DNA from: Hofstenia miamia
Taxonomy: Eukaryota > Xenacoelomorpha > Acoela
DNA length: 64,000 nucleotides
Assembly (NCBI GenBank): GCA_004352715.1
Contig: SCFE01000014.1
Coordinates: 582,088-646,087, forward strand
Reading direction: 5' to 3'
The translations under genes and the position numbers were made by a program. This document shows positions 25,401 through 34,144 of this stretch, in pieces. The notes beneath the pieces were generated by a model. The model did not search any database and was not told where the DNA came from. It saw only the letters and a list, made by a program, of their open reading frames with translations. The first letter of the stretch is position 1. Each line of letters begins with the position of its first letter.

Positions 25401-28088
25401 ATCAATAGTTTTTCAGAAATTTCGTTCAATTGAACAACTGGTAGCAAAACAATGCTATATTTCAGCTCCATTAGAGAAACCATTTCTCAATTATTCTTTT
25501 GATCATTGCCGAATGACATAACTTCGACCAAAAAAAGCGCATGCACATTTGTAATATATTCCCTGTTTATAATACTATATAACTATTTCTGAATTACAAC
25601 CTAGTAATCAGATTTGTGAAACATGACCTTATTGTATAAATTTATTACTGATTGACTTTTGACTTTAAAATAGATTTAGTAAGCTAATCACAATACCACT
25701 TAAAACCTATTATTTCTAAGTATATGTTCTAAGCTAAATAAATTGGGGCAAATCACCTCAAGTAGATATTGGGAAGAGTTCAAGGTGATATCTAACATTT
25801 ATGCTTCAGCACCAACTGCATAACCAGATTACTAAAAATAGGTGCTAGTTTTATATGGTTGTATATTGACATACCTTATTGATACTTTTCAAAATAAATT
25901 CTTGGTTCGTTACCAAATATTGTTCATAAAACGTTAGCAGTTGGAAAATTGTTGATGTGTGATTTGATCATCCACATGCATATGTTGGCAAGTGATTCTG
26001 AACTAATTTTCTTTTGTTTAAATAAAGTGATTGGCAACCAACTTGGGAACTAGTCATTCGTGCAAAATATGCTGAACCCAACATTTAAATAAAAAATGAA
26101 ATCTCAAATTTAATTCATATAAATAGCATCTCGATTTTGACAAATTCAATCTAAAGACCAAATGGGCATACTAAGTCCCTTAGAAAAAAATTGGTGTGGA
26201 GTGCATAGTCTAAAAAGGTGTGCATTTGGTTTGATTAATGTATCTATTCAAGATGAATGATTAAGATATAAATCCAAAATTTTAAGTATTTACCACCTTA
26301 ATTGGAGCAAAGCTTATATTTAAAACTATTCTAGTATCACATGTACTGTGTGAGAGTGAGTATATTTTAGGGACGACCATTTGAAAATGGGGCATATAAG
26401 GAAATTAAAGAAGAGCAAAATTTTCGAGTAAAATTTTGTGAAATAATGGACAATGTAAGTGAAGACGAAGGTGTTTTTGAGCTCAATTCTGATGAGGAGG
26501 CCATAACACACCTGCGTCAAGCTTCCAGATTTAATGATCCAACAAGTCATCAGACTTGGCCATTGCAACTGCCTAGAATGTCAATTGATGCTACTCCAGG
26601 TACAACGAATAATTTAGAAAATATGATTTTGAATATTTTTTCTTACAAAGTTCTGGAAATATCTGATATAAAGCTATTTATTGCGTCAAATGACAAACTA
26701 CATCTAAATTTTTGACATGTAGCGCATCTTTGCCGTAGACTTTTCTTCAGAGGCTAAATTTGTTAGTCATGAGTAGTTTATCACATTTTATGAATTTTTA
26801 ACCTTTGTGCTAAGCAAGAGATGGAGTGGGGTTCGATGAGTAAAAAAATGCTTTGAATTGTCTCAAGAAGAATACGTAAAGGAAAACGGGTTGATACAGT
26901 AGCAGAGGAGCAGAATGGATATATAACACAGAGTAGAGGGTTTAGGATCAGTTTCTCATAGACTGAGAGCGGTTGAGTATTGTAAGGGAAAGAGAAAGAA
27001 AACAAATTTAACCATTACGATAAAAACAGGAAGGTATGTGACAGGATATCACATAAGTGGGTACTGAAAACAGTGGCGTACGCAGGGGGACATGGTGGAA
27101 TGTCCCCCGTCAGGTATCCAAATTTGATTTTGACTCGATAAATCAAAAAAATTTTTGTAAAAAATGGAAAAAATTTAATATCTAGGACCGTGAAATGCAT
27201 TGTTTAGGGTCTATTTTCTCGATATTTTCAGAAATTTTCGCATTGAAATAATGATGACTATGTCCCCCCGTCAGAAACTTCTGGGTACGCCCCGTACTGA
27301 AAACACTAGAGAACAATGAAATTACAAAGAAGGTGCTGGATTCTTAAAGAAAGAGATCGAAAATTGGCTGTCTGAAATAGATGAGCACATACTGAGGTTT
27401 ATGCCTGAAATATTCAAGATTGAAAGTCGAAGACAGCTTCTTTTTGTGATTAGGTTAATCCCATTCACACCAAGTCTAAATTAGATATACACAGAACACA
27501 GGGTATGAGTTAGAGAAGAATGGTAGAGCAGTAAGTCACCTATGGTGCGTGGATAACTTGAAGATATGTGCAAGCTCAAGGACAATGTTGCAGAAGCAAG
27601 TATAGAGCTTGGAGAAAGCAAGTAAAGAGTCTGAGTTGGCGCTTAGATTGGGTAAATGTGCGACAGTGACATAAATTAGCGGAAAGAGCACAAAGGAGGA
27701 GGCTGAAAAACATGCAGTTATAGCAAAATTGAGGTGGGTGACAAAAATATGAATTGATTGAGAAAGATAGAACAGCTGAGGTGATGAAGACAAGTCTAAG
27801 AAAAGAATTCAAAAGGAAGGCATAACATGAGTCCAGGAGTGGGAGAAAGAAAGCATACCAGAGTAGGAAGGAAGCAAAGATACAGACAAGATTTAGGCAG
27901 AAGGCAATGCTAGGTTTCACCCTTACTTAGAAATCAATAATAATCATATGGGGTTGTATATATATATATATATATATATATATANNNNNNNNNNNNNNNN
28001 NNNNNNNNNNNNNNNNNNNNNNNNNNNNNNNNNNNNNNNNNNNNNNNNNNNNNNNNNNNNNNNNNNNNNNNNNNNNNNNNNNNNNNNN

Positions 28089-28123
<35 letters not shown>

Positions 28124-31100
28124 TATTTTATGGCTATCAATAAATATCTTATGTAAATTTCAAAATCTTTAGAATTATCTATGTCAAATGCTTACCGGCT
28201 GAAATCATTGTAAGTAATTAATATAATATGGTGTTAGTATTTAATAAAATACATTTGCATCGCATGCATCATATGCAAGTGTAAGGTGCTACAAAAATAT
28301 ACTAACCAAATCGTTTTAGTTTGGCGCATGATTCTGCTCAGGAATGGCTCATCGACAAATCAGAAATTGTTTTCTTGGAAGACATTATTCAAGGAAGAAA
28401 TTCAGTAACATCTCGGTAAATCATTTTCAATATATTAGGTAGATTAATGTTTCTAAATTGTTTTGGAAAATTAGATTGGGGTACTATACGTTAAAAATAT
28501 CAAGTTTTCAATATATCATCGTTTTTATCCATAATAAAATGAATTTTCATCTGAGTGATGTGTGGGAGCAATCGCTAGTTAGAGTTCGAAATGACTCAGC
28601 ATTAAAAATGTTGATCTAGACTAAGTGCAGTACGAAAGATGCGGAGGCTTGTTGGTGGGCATGAAAATCAGAATCTATTGTTGTCTTTCGTCGAAATCTA
28701 AATGAATTCATTTACTGAATTTGTTTCGTTAATAAACTTCCATCTTTTTAATTGAAATCAAATGTGTACATTACTCTCATTGCATAATAATTCTATTGTC
28801 GAATGTTGGTGTTCATCATTTGACTCTATGGTGTTGTGTTTAATTTTAGATGTAATGCCCAAGTTCCATTTATTAATTCTCCATTGACTACCATGATTTA
28901 ACTTGAAATGGTCTCTGTATCAATTTCTAAGTACGAACGCTATATTTTTGTTTTATTCTTCAAAGACATTCTTTGCATGTAGAATAGAAAATTACAATTA
29001 AAAAGTACAACGAAACCTTCCAATTAATCAATTTCTATGATGTAAGTAGGACTAAATTCAAAATGATGTGTCAAAACTTACCTTAAACAGTCCATGAATT
29101 ATTTAGAATTAAATATGGTTTTTGACTTTTTTAATGGCTATAACTCAAAAACTAATACAAAATCTGAAAACACTACTGAATAGAGGAGTGTCCCCTCTTT
29201 AATTTTTGTGCTTATGCTGGCTGCTGGGACTCGGCGATGTCCCATTGAGCAGTGCCTTGCGCAAAATCAGAAATCGTTCCCATTGGCTCTGAACCTTATA
29301 ATTAGAGAAACGTTAGATATGAAGAGAATTTAAATCTTTTCAAAAAATCGGAATTTTCAAAGAGAAGTGGCCAATCTTTTCAAGAACGTCAGGCGCAGCA
29401 ATTCGCACCTGTGCATATTTTCAAAATTACTTTCAATCATGTTTATAAATAGGTGTGTCCGTGACTTACAATTTCTGAATTTATTAATAGGCTTGGAGAT
29501 ATATCTTTGAAAATGTGGAAAGACGATTTGTCCTTTTATAAGAACACACGGCTGTTTAAAGTTAGCTATTTCAAACGGTCCTACTGATTTTTCATTAACT
29601 TGTGTTTATTATAAAAGTTAAGTGAAACAAAAGGAAGCTTTGCATAACACAATTGTATAAAATTATGAATTTTCATCTGTTATTTTGCAAAAAACAAAAA
29701 ACGTAGTTTTTTAATAAAGACGGACTCAATTGTAGCAATTTAGTCATCAATATTCAAATGTCATAGTATTAACCATATGCGAGTATTTAACCATTTTTCC
29801 AGCATATATTTTAATTAGTACATTATAAGTATCCTAGTATCTGCAATACTAAAAAGGTAAAAAAGGTAGACATATGTATGTGTATGTAAAAATTCAAAAA
29901 TCAAAATGTATTTTAACTTCGTATTAATTTTTTTCCTTGTGTAAGTTTTGCTAATTAGTTGCTTATTTGCTTATTAACTTTCACTAAAAAATTTAAGCTT
30001 TTTAGTGATTGCATAAGCTTGAGAAAATATTATTTCCTTTTAAATATACCCGCGAGTGAGTGCTAAAATGAATGCATATTGCTGATTTTGATATTTAGAG
30101 GAATTTTCCATGGCAGTGTTTATATTACCACACGAAAATTTGTTCCCAATAGAGCAATTGAGGCAGATTTGAAAGAGCTATGCAGTATTCGTCATGAGGC
30201 GTTTGCATTGTTTATGGGATATGCGCTCCACGGAGATAAAATTTCATTTATCACTGGGTATCATTTTTATTTTTATTCTTGATTTTATATTAAACAAATG
30301 CGCACATTTTTTTCTTTAGATTCAAGACACATGACTACGAGAAAACAAGTGAACAAACAATCGCACTAGGAATCTCATTTAAAATTGACTGTTCTAAGGG
30401 TAATTGAAAAATTTCTATAGGAAATATCACAGTCTTTCTCTACTGATGATTTATACGAAAGAGCATGGCACCTAAATTTATTTGTTTATATAATAAACAA
30501 ATCCATAAATTTTGCGATTTGTTTTATTTTTTGACTTAAGAAGCAGAAATGTCTTGTAGCTATTTGTGACTAACTTCAGACGTTTCGATATCAATGTTCA
30601 AATGTTAATAAATATAAGCATTTTTTAAAATTACAAAACCCTAATAAACATTCAACGACGTTCAGAGTTAATTTAATCTGGATCTTTTTTCACAGATAGA
30701 AATGTAGAAAACAAGGTGTATCGGCCTAAGCAACTGTTTTAATTTAGAGATCAAATTTATTAATGAATTTTTAGAATGGCTGACTCAGAATTGGAATCAA
30801 TCTCTCTCCACAGAAAAATTCACATTCTGAAGCATCGTTTGGACATTAAGAAAATAGTTTACATTGCGAAGCAAATTGTTTTAGTATGTAGTTTTAGACA
30901 TTATTGGTGTTGCTTTATCATCTATGCATATACTAGCCTAGTTGTGTGTGTTTGTGAGTGAGTCTGTGCACGTTATGAAAGATTTGGGAAACTACTTGGT
31001 AAGGTAGATGGACATGAACTATTTGTTTGTGCAAAATTTTTTCTCAAAAAAGGGAAAGAAGCTCTTAAACTAATTAAAAAACTAATTAAAGTTCATGTTA

Positions 31101-33942
31101 AGTAAATTCATTGTAAAACAAAATATGTAACTCCAAAAACTAATGATACATAGCACTATAAGATTTAAAAATACTCTGATAAATTTTTATTTTATAAATT
31201 AGTTTAGAGTTTATGAGAATGATAATGTAAATTTTATTTAATATTTTAATGTATTTTGTAACTTTGAATTTTTCTAATAATAAAACCAATATTTGATTTC
31301 ATGCTTTGAAATTTCTACAAAAGGAACTTTCTTGAACATTCTAGAGCTTTCTGTAGGCAGACAGTAGTAAGCACTACTGATTTTGTATTAAAGCTTTCTG
31401 AAAATGTTTACAAAAAATAACTTTAACAGGTGTACACCAATTATTGCTTAGAAAATATTTATTTTGTCAAAGACCTAATACTGATTATGCAGCAATATTA
31501 CATTTTTTCTTAATCTGTCTTTTTCGGTCATCGCCAAAGCGAGTTAATCAGGTAGTTTAACAGTAAAAATACACTTCGCTATTCTAAATTAGTTCATCTT
31601 CTTATATTAGAATGCATGCATTATAATAATTGATTTTACTAAACTGGTTTTGAGATAACAACACAACTTGGTGCTTCTAGTGTTATAGAAAGTATACAAA
31701 TGGACTTCAGGCTACAAGCTACTTCCAGATAAAAAGTTTTAGAAATGCAGAAGGAAATGATATTATAAACTAATCTCACAAAATGGAGTAAAATATTCTA
31801 TGTATGCTATTAAACGTCTACGTATAAGGTTATATGCATATAGCAATTCAGAAATTCATAAATTTTATCAATGATAGCAAAAAGTCTCTGCACTGTGTGT
31901 AATTTTTATTATGATATATTTTAAGATTGGAACTAAGTTTAATACTTTACTAAATTTCACTTTTGGCATATATTGATTGACAATGACTACATTTAGGCAA
32001 TTGGCTATCTTCACGCCAAATGTTATTCAATGCAGGGCAGGCTGACATCTAAGAATATCATAGTTAACAGGTCACTTAAAATCAAGCTATCTCTTTTCGA
32101 CCTAAGTCAGTACGATCAACTGGAAAGGTAAGCAATTTATGAAATTCATTTTTATTGTATAAAAAATTGGTAATTTAGAATTGGATGTGGAAGCTTGCCG
32201 AAAGGTTACCTACTGTACCTGCCACCTGAACTTTTACAAACTGCCCATGTATTGCCACCTGACGTGAAGTTCAGCGCTATTTACAAATCTTCAATGGATA
32301 TCTGGGCAATTGGGTAATTTAACAATACCATAAATTTTTATACACATATAATTTTTTAAAGTACAAAAGTTTTGAAAGCCATGCATGATACATATATTCT
32401 TGAATTTGTTATTAATGTTATACACTACATAATTATGAATTTTCCGACAGGAAATTACCTGTACAGAATTTCATTTTACTTATTGGAAATTGTTGATAGG
32501 AATTTAAGTAAGATCCAACATTCCATGGGAATAACTTGGAAAAACATTTACGAGGGATCATTGCGGAATCGTGATATTTATATTCTGCATAATGGTCATT
32601 TTAAGGCTTTATTTCCCTAAGAAATTTTATTTAAAAACCCCCAAATATGAGGGAATAGACTCAGAAAACCCAGTATACCATTTAGATTCAGCCTTTTCAA
32701 TGAAATTGACAAATAAATATCTAGTTATCTATCATTATTCTGCTTTTGTTTTATTTCAATAAATAACGGTTGTTCATACATTTATAAAAACTCATTTCTG
32801 AGATAATTGCTTCTCCACATGCTGTAATGCAAGAAGAACACTTGAGCTAAGTATATATAAAGGTTAAGTTTGGGTATGATTGGCGAATGGAAGCATGGAA
32901 AAATACGAAATACTCGTTGCAGCCATTATTATGTTTGCACAATATTGCTTATTAGAGAATGTGCAAGAAGCAGACAGCTATTTCACTCAAAATCTTAAGA
33001 TCCCTCTGTGAATAGGGCTTCAGTATGAAATCATTTTCTGTGGAGCTCCCTTTCATCATCTCCTGCTATTTTCCAAGAGAAATCCCGATTCTAGTAAAAA
33101 ACGCTAGTTATGGGAATTAGTAATTTTACAAATACATGATTAAAGAGTTACCACAAGCTTCAGTAAAACCAGTGAAGACAAGATTTGCACAGTTTTTATT
33201 GCATACAGTCAATCTCTTATCTTAAGGTTTTAAAAAAAACAGCCATGACAACTACATTTTGTCCGAAATAGCTGACTTAGGGCTGATGCTGATTGAAAAT
33301 ATAATAACAATATCAAATCAGTGGGGAAATACCTGTTACTCAAGTGTGACACTATAAACGGTTGCTTCAGTGGTGTAAAATGTGGAACTCTTGAGGTTAT
33401 GATTATAGCATATGACCATTAATATGGCAAACAGTGATGAAAACAATTGGAAAGGATAATTTCCTATTAAAATGTATTTAGCACGCGTGCTTGTTTATTT
33501 TGATCTCGTTTTGCTGATGTTATCTTTGAAATTTTGTATGAGGCTCGTTTCGATTGTTTTAGACTGTATTTTTAATATTGTGTAAACGAAATATATGATA
33601 AGAAAGACCTTAATCATGATCGGGTTTCAGTTAAGCATAAATTTAGAACGTTGCTTTATGAATTACTGCGAGGACAGTGGCCATATAAAAATGTATCCAG
33701 TCATTCATTGATTTATCGAATTGGAACAAAGGGAGCATTTCAACGATTGGAAGACTTTTACTGCTGTGCTCACTACTCTGTAAGAGTTGTTATTATTCAT
33801 TTAAAGCTTTTATCATATTTAGAAAATGCTAAGAAAATGCTGGCAATTCAATGAAGAATACAGGCCTACATGTGCAGAATTAGCAGATGAGCTCGAAAAT
33901 GAGGTTCAAGTTTACGTACAATTATATATTTCTAATTGCTAA
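11617..33942 (+). CDS. ksr-like: KSR-like pseudokinase scaffold (RAF/KSR family), 13 exons, 5' end missing
   Basis: Hand-spliced chain: 11617-11703, 15909-15997, 18854-18994, 22750-22982, 26371-26599, 28320-28415, 30099-30257, 30320-30399, 30789-30883, 31997-32127, 32179-32313, 33647-33779, 33823-33942 (TAA). Every junction keeps phase except exon 5 to 6, so an exon is missing there. The order is a C1 zinc domain, a Ser-rich linker, then a kinase domain. KSR/RAF signatures are IGYLHAK, SKN, and SMDIWAIGTLLYELLRGQWP. The catalytic residues are gone. VAIK-Lys is replaced (VYITTRKF), the HRD region reads CYSMQGRLTSKN with no Asp, and DFG reads DLS. KSR proteins scaffold RAF, MEK and ERK at the membrane, and family members often lack kinase residues. 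KSR is preferred over RAF because the catalytic residues are lost and the linker is Ser-rich. The gene could also be decaying, but no stop lies inside any exon. Confidence 0.8.
12181..12421. mobile_element. hAT-like MITE with 8-bp target duplication
   Basis: The left end is CAGGGGCGTATCC and the right end is GGCTACGCCTATG, imperfect inverted copies (CA-GGCGTA-CC). The flanks TGTTAATA (12173-12180) and TATTAATA (12422-12429) agree at 7 of 8 positions, the target-site length of hAT elements. There is no coding capacity. Confidence 0.7.
13712..14125. mobile_element. Probable hAT-like MITE with CCGACCC-type subterminal repeats
   Basis: The ends CAGTGATTG and GTCCGTCTCTG are weak inverted matches. 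The flanks AGGGAAAC (13704-13711) and AGGAAAAT (14126-14133) agree at 6 of 8 positions. Clusters of GACCCAACCCGAC, GACCTGACCCG and CCCGACCCACC lie just inside both ends, as subterminal repeats of hAT elements often do. No transposase was seen. Confidence 0.5.
15909..15997 (+). CDS. ksr-like: KSR-like exon: second half of C1 zinc domain
   Basis: Acceptor CACTTTAG precedes the exon and donor GTAAGT follows. Joined in phase to the previous exon, it gives CSLC-GKYF-H-VS-C-SLNSKTL-C, exactly the CX2CX4HX2CX7C second half of a C1 domain. A basic stretch (KKKIYRSRIR) follows. It leaves after one base (phase 1). The exact ligand spacing across a 4.2-kb intron is the strongest support for this gene model. 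Confidence 0.82.
16080..16710. other. Intronic AT-rich DNA, no gene seen
   Basis: The segment includes short palindromic TCGAGTACTCGA near 16038. Around 16286-16430, GGGCATAGCGAGGGGGA and CTGAATAGCGCTATGG could be the ends of a decayed MITE. The pairing is too weak to annotate. Confidence 0.3.
16711..18190 (+). pseudogene. Mariner-family transposon relic, interrupted by a MITE
   Basis: Near 16716 GGGTATTCAATAAGTTTTGG resembles a mariner terminal repeat. A transposase remnant starts at ATG 17394. It has an N-terminal helix-turn-helix block (QLGENATKIHSDLVQVIGD), then FTILHYCLRLRTICARWVPH, then NQDNASSNTAA (the second catalytic Asp region) and YSPDLA with FPKPSKNMAG near 17970-18040. Stops, frameshifts and missing segments show it is dead. 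The final YSPDLA fits the mariner D34D motif. A 486-bp hAT-like MITE sits in its 5' part. The right end was not identified with confidence. Confidence 0.68.
16849..17334. mobile_element. hAT-like MITE nested in the mariner relic
   Basis: Terminal inverted repeats are TAGGAACCGGAAAAAAAGTT at the left and the reverse complement of TAGGAACTGGAAAAATAGTT at the right. The flanks GGGTTTAG (16841-16848) and GTGTTTAG (17335-17342) agree at 7 of 8 positions, consistent with an 8-bp hAT target duplication. It is non-coding and younger than the mariner copy it splits. Confidence 0.75.
18854..18994 (+). CDS. ksr-like: KSR-like exon: linker after C1
   Basis: Acceptor ATACTTTAG precedes the exon and donor GTAAGT follows. 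It encodes a Ser/Leu-rich polar segment including HSLYDVSSESLLDVEHLN. It joins in phase (1 to 1) to both neighbours. An alternative acceptor at 18828 opens the same frame further but breaks phase with the C1 exon. The function is presumed to be a linker; no domain is recognised. Confidence 0.65.
19190..20939. other. Intronic repeat debris: TCGAGTTCGA-type and ACCGGTT-type motif clusters, (TA)n gap
   Basis: At 19235-19290 and 19660-19740 motifs such as TTCGAGTCGAATT, CGAGTTCG and ACTCGACTTGAA cluster as in subterminal regions of DNA transposons. At 19946 CAGAGGTGG begins a block with CACCGGTTAAACG, GCCGGTTACCG and GACCGGCTAG, resembling a hAT left end; no right end was seen. A (TA)n array with an N-run at 20785-20911 follows. 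No exon was recognised. Confidence 0.4.
20940..22172 (+). pseudogene. Dead Tc1-family transposon inserted in a (TA)n array
   Basis: The left terminus CAGTACTGGCCAAAAGTTTG follows TATATATA directly, as expected for insertion at a TA target. The transposase begins at 21151 (MVRGSEISPTKRAE) with a helix-turn-helix (YNYRAIGVRMGVSVSSVS), and hits a stop at about 21397. It resumes in another frame (21470-22024) with IRDQLCFCRQYQHYTPEMW, VIFSDESK (first Asp), QDGAPCHSAKVV (second Asp) and LNVIENCW (catalytic Glu). A further shift leads to CRNLVESMSNRIAACLANNG, ending at TAG 22171. Internal stops and at least two frame changes make it inactive. In the third motif the usual P-D-L-N reads L-N-L-N. The right terminal repeat is not visible and may lie in the nearby gap. 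Confidence 0.88.
22204..22285 (+). repeat. 24-bp tandem repeat, three-plus copies
   Basis: The unit GTGTTATCATATTGTTTCTACA plus TT repeats with C/T variation at one site, immediately downstream of the Tc1 transposase and upstream of a (TA)n array. Confidence 0.85.
22286..22451. repeat. (TA)n array with assembly gap
   Basis: TA repeats flank an N-run at 22319-22420. Together with the (TA)n at 20755-20939 it brackets the Tc1 copy, consistent with insertion of the element into one array. Confidence 0.9.
22452..22580 (+). repeat. TACCCG-rich end of a probable hAT-like element
   Basis: TTAGGGGTGTATGG is followed by repeated CCCGTACCC, CCGTACCCG and CGCACCCGTACCC motifs. TAGGGGTGTG-type ends also occur, in opposite orientation, near 35690 (ACCACACCCCTAA) and 45725 (TCACACCCCTAA). 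No partner could be assigned, so this is an end only. Confidence 0.4.
22750..22982 (+). CDS. ksr-like: KSR-like exon: Ser/Asn-rich linker
   Basis: Acceptor TTTTGTTTAG precedes the exon and donor GTAAGT follows. It is in phase with the preceding exon (one base carried in) and ends in phase 0. It encodes a polar Ser/Asn/Thr-rich stretch (KTLKISSPGLNHFGSFDSFH; later SSRRFSSNTEPSTSFFG). KSR and RAF proteins carry such Ser-rich linkers with phosphorylation sites between C1 and kinase. Assignment depends on phase and position, since the sequence itself is low-complexity. Confidence 0.6.
23060..26370 (+). other. Intron of the KSR-like gene; no recognised gene
   Basis: AT-rich. Several short open frames on both strands lack domain similarity or paired splice sites. 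Another small linker exon could hide here, because the phases at both ends (0 to 0) permit one of a length divisible by three. Confidence 0.4.
26371..26599 (+). CDS. ksr-like: KSR-like exon: acidic linker before kinase domain
   Basis: Acceptor TATATTTTAG precedes the exon and donor GTACAA follows. The frame is open throughout, from GRPFENGAYKEIKEEQNF through an acidic run (DNVSEDEGVFELNSDEE) to LQLPRMSIDATP. It enters in phase 0, matching the previous exon. It leaves in phase 1, which does not match exon 28320-28415 (needs two bases carried), so one small exon between them is inferred. Confidence 0.6.
26720..27060. other. Purine-rich intronic DNA, no gene seen
   Basis: The + strand is unusually G/A-rich compared with surroundings and may be part of the retroelement relic that continues at 27300. 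No conserved block was recognised here. Confidence 0.25.
27061..27305. mobile_element. hAT-like MITE with hairpin termini
   Basis: A perfect 12-bp direct repeat GTACTGAAAACA occurs at 27061-27072 and 27294-27305, flanking a ~220-bp insert whose ends are GTGGCGTACGCAG and CTGGGTACGCCCC (imperfect inverted repeats). The left end also forms a hairpin, GGGGGACA / TGTCCCCC. TGTCCCCC(C)GTCAG is present near both ends. It splits the reverse-transcriptase relic region. Confidence 0.68.
27306..27925 (+). pseudogene. Reverse-transcriptase relic (R2-like non-LTR element)
   Basis: Near 27530-27670 the + strand reads HLWCVDNLKICASSR followed by LEKASKESELALRLGKCATV. This corresponds to the reverse-transcriptase palm motif with the YxDD-type turn (here VDN, second Asp lost) and the downstream LGKCA block seen in R2-like elements. 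Further on, KTSLRKEFKRKA resembles the following domain. Stops and shifts are frequent. The exact clade is uncertain. Confidence 0.55.
27957..28122. repeat. (TA)n array with assembly gap
   Basis: TA repeats either side of an N-run at 27985-28088, within an intron. Confidence 0.92.
28320..28415 (+). CDS. ksr-like: KSR-like exon: start of kinase domain (degenerate Gly-loop)
   Basis: Acceptor TCGTTTTAG precedes the exon and donor GTAAAT follows. It encodes LAHDSAQEWLIDKSEIVFLE then DIIQGRNSVTS. EW..-(I/F)..LE-IGQG is how RAF/KSR kinase domains begin. Here the loop keeps QGRN but loses the second and third glycines. Phase 2 out, matching the next exon. Confidence 0.78.
28416..30098 (+). other. 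Intron of the KSR-like gene
   Basis: AT-rich, no coding block or recognisable repeat. Confidence 0.6.
30099..30257 (+). CDS. ksr-like: KSR-like exon: kinase N-lobe
   Basis: Acceptor GATATTTAG precedes the exon and donor GTATCA follows. Reads RGIFHGSVYITTRKF, aligning with the KSR 'GRWHGEVAIR' strand pair. The position of the catalytic Lys (Arg in vertebrate KSR) is not Lys. It then gives LCSIRHEAFALFMGYAL (KSR/RAF '(T)RHENVVLFMG' helix-C region) and KISFITG. Phase 2 in and out. Confidence 0.85.
30320..30399 (+). CDS. ksr-like: KSR-like exon: hinge region
   Basis: Acceptor TTTCTTTAG precedes the exon and donor GTAATT follows. It encodes FKTHDYEKTSEQTIALGI..., continuing FITG in phase, with no close match to the usual hinge. 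Ends in phase 1. Confidence 0.65.
30789..30883 (+). CDS. ksr-like: KSR-like exon: kinase C-lobe start
   Basis: The phase-compatible acceptor is CTGACTCAG; an upstream TTTTTAG at 30775 would break phase. Donor is GTATGT. It encodes LESISLHRKIHILKHRLDIK then IVYIAKQIVL, matching 'LDINKTRQIAQEIIKG' of KSR. Confidence 0.75.
30884..31996 (+). other. Intron of the KSR-like gene
   Basis: AT-rich with no recognised element. Confidence 0.6.
31997..32127 (+). CDS. ksr-like: KSR-like exon: catalytic-loop and DFG region, both mutated
   Basis: Acceptor CATTTAG precedes the exon and donor GTAAGC follows. It encodes AIGYLHAKCYSMQGRLTSKN then IIVNRSLKIKLSLFDLSQYD. YLHAK and SKN are hallmarks of KSR/RAF. 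The catalytic-loop Asp is absent and DFG is DLS, so phosphotransfer is not expected. Confidence 0.88.
32179..32313 (+). CDS. ksr-like: KSR-like exon: activation segment and APE motif
   Basis: Acceptor TAATTTAG precedes the exon and donor GTAATT follows. It encodes LPKGYLLYLPPELLQ (APE becomes PPE) with the long insert typical of KSR before SSMDIWAIG. Phase 2 in and out. Confidence 0.87.
32314..33646 (+). other. Intron of the KSR-like gene
   Basis: AT-rich; short open frames at 32372-32762 lack domain similarity. Confidence 0.6.
33647..33779 (+). CDS. ksr-like: KSR-like exon: kinase C-lobe
   Basis: Acceptor AATTTAG precedes the exon and donor GTAAGA follows. It encodes TLLYELLRGQWPYKNVSSHS then LIYRIGTKGAFQRL, matching KSR/RAF 'YEL..(R)DWP.KN....IW.IG.G' in order and spacing. 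Ends in phase 0. Confidence 0.88.
33823..33942 (+). CDS. ksr-like: KSR-like last exon
   Basis: Acceptor CATATTTAG precedes the exon. Encodes KMLRKCWQFNEEYRPTCAEL (the kinase subdomain XI 'CW..(D/N)...RP' motif) and a short tail ending at TAA 33940-33942. AATAAA occurs at about 34010 and 34067 as possible polyadenylation signals. Confidence 0.86.
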   Translation, partial: KMLRKCWQFNEEYRPTCAELADELENEVQVYVQLYISNC

Positions 33943-34122
33943 AATATAGCACTGAGTTTTCCTTCAAATTATTATTGAGGAGTAAGTACCATTCTAGTGC
34001 TATGTGCAAAATAAATACCTCCTGAAGAAAATCATAGTTTCAAATGTTAGATACTTACAAATATAAATAAAAATAATGTTTGTGCTTATTATTTGCATGC
34101 TTAAGCAAATACATAGGGTGTA

Positions 34123-34143
34123 AATATATATATATATATATAT
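34123..34143. repeat. Short (TA)n tract with a single N
   Basis: TA dinucleotides end at one ambiguous base at 34144. Confidence 0.85.
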
Positions 34144-34144
34144 N

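Noticed and set aside
30776-30788. Upstream acceptor that would start exon 9 with an ATG
   Set aside because: It breaks phase with exon 8; the acceptor at 30788 keeps phase and the conserved block is unaffected.
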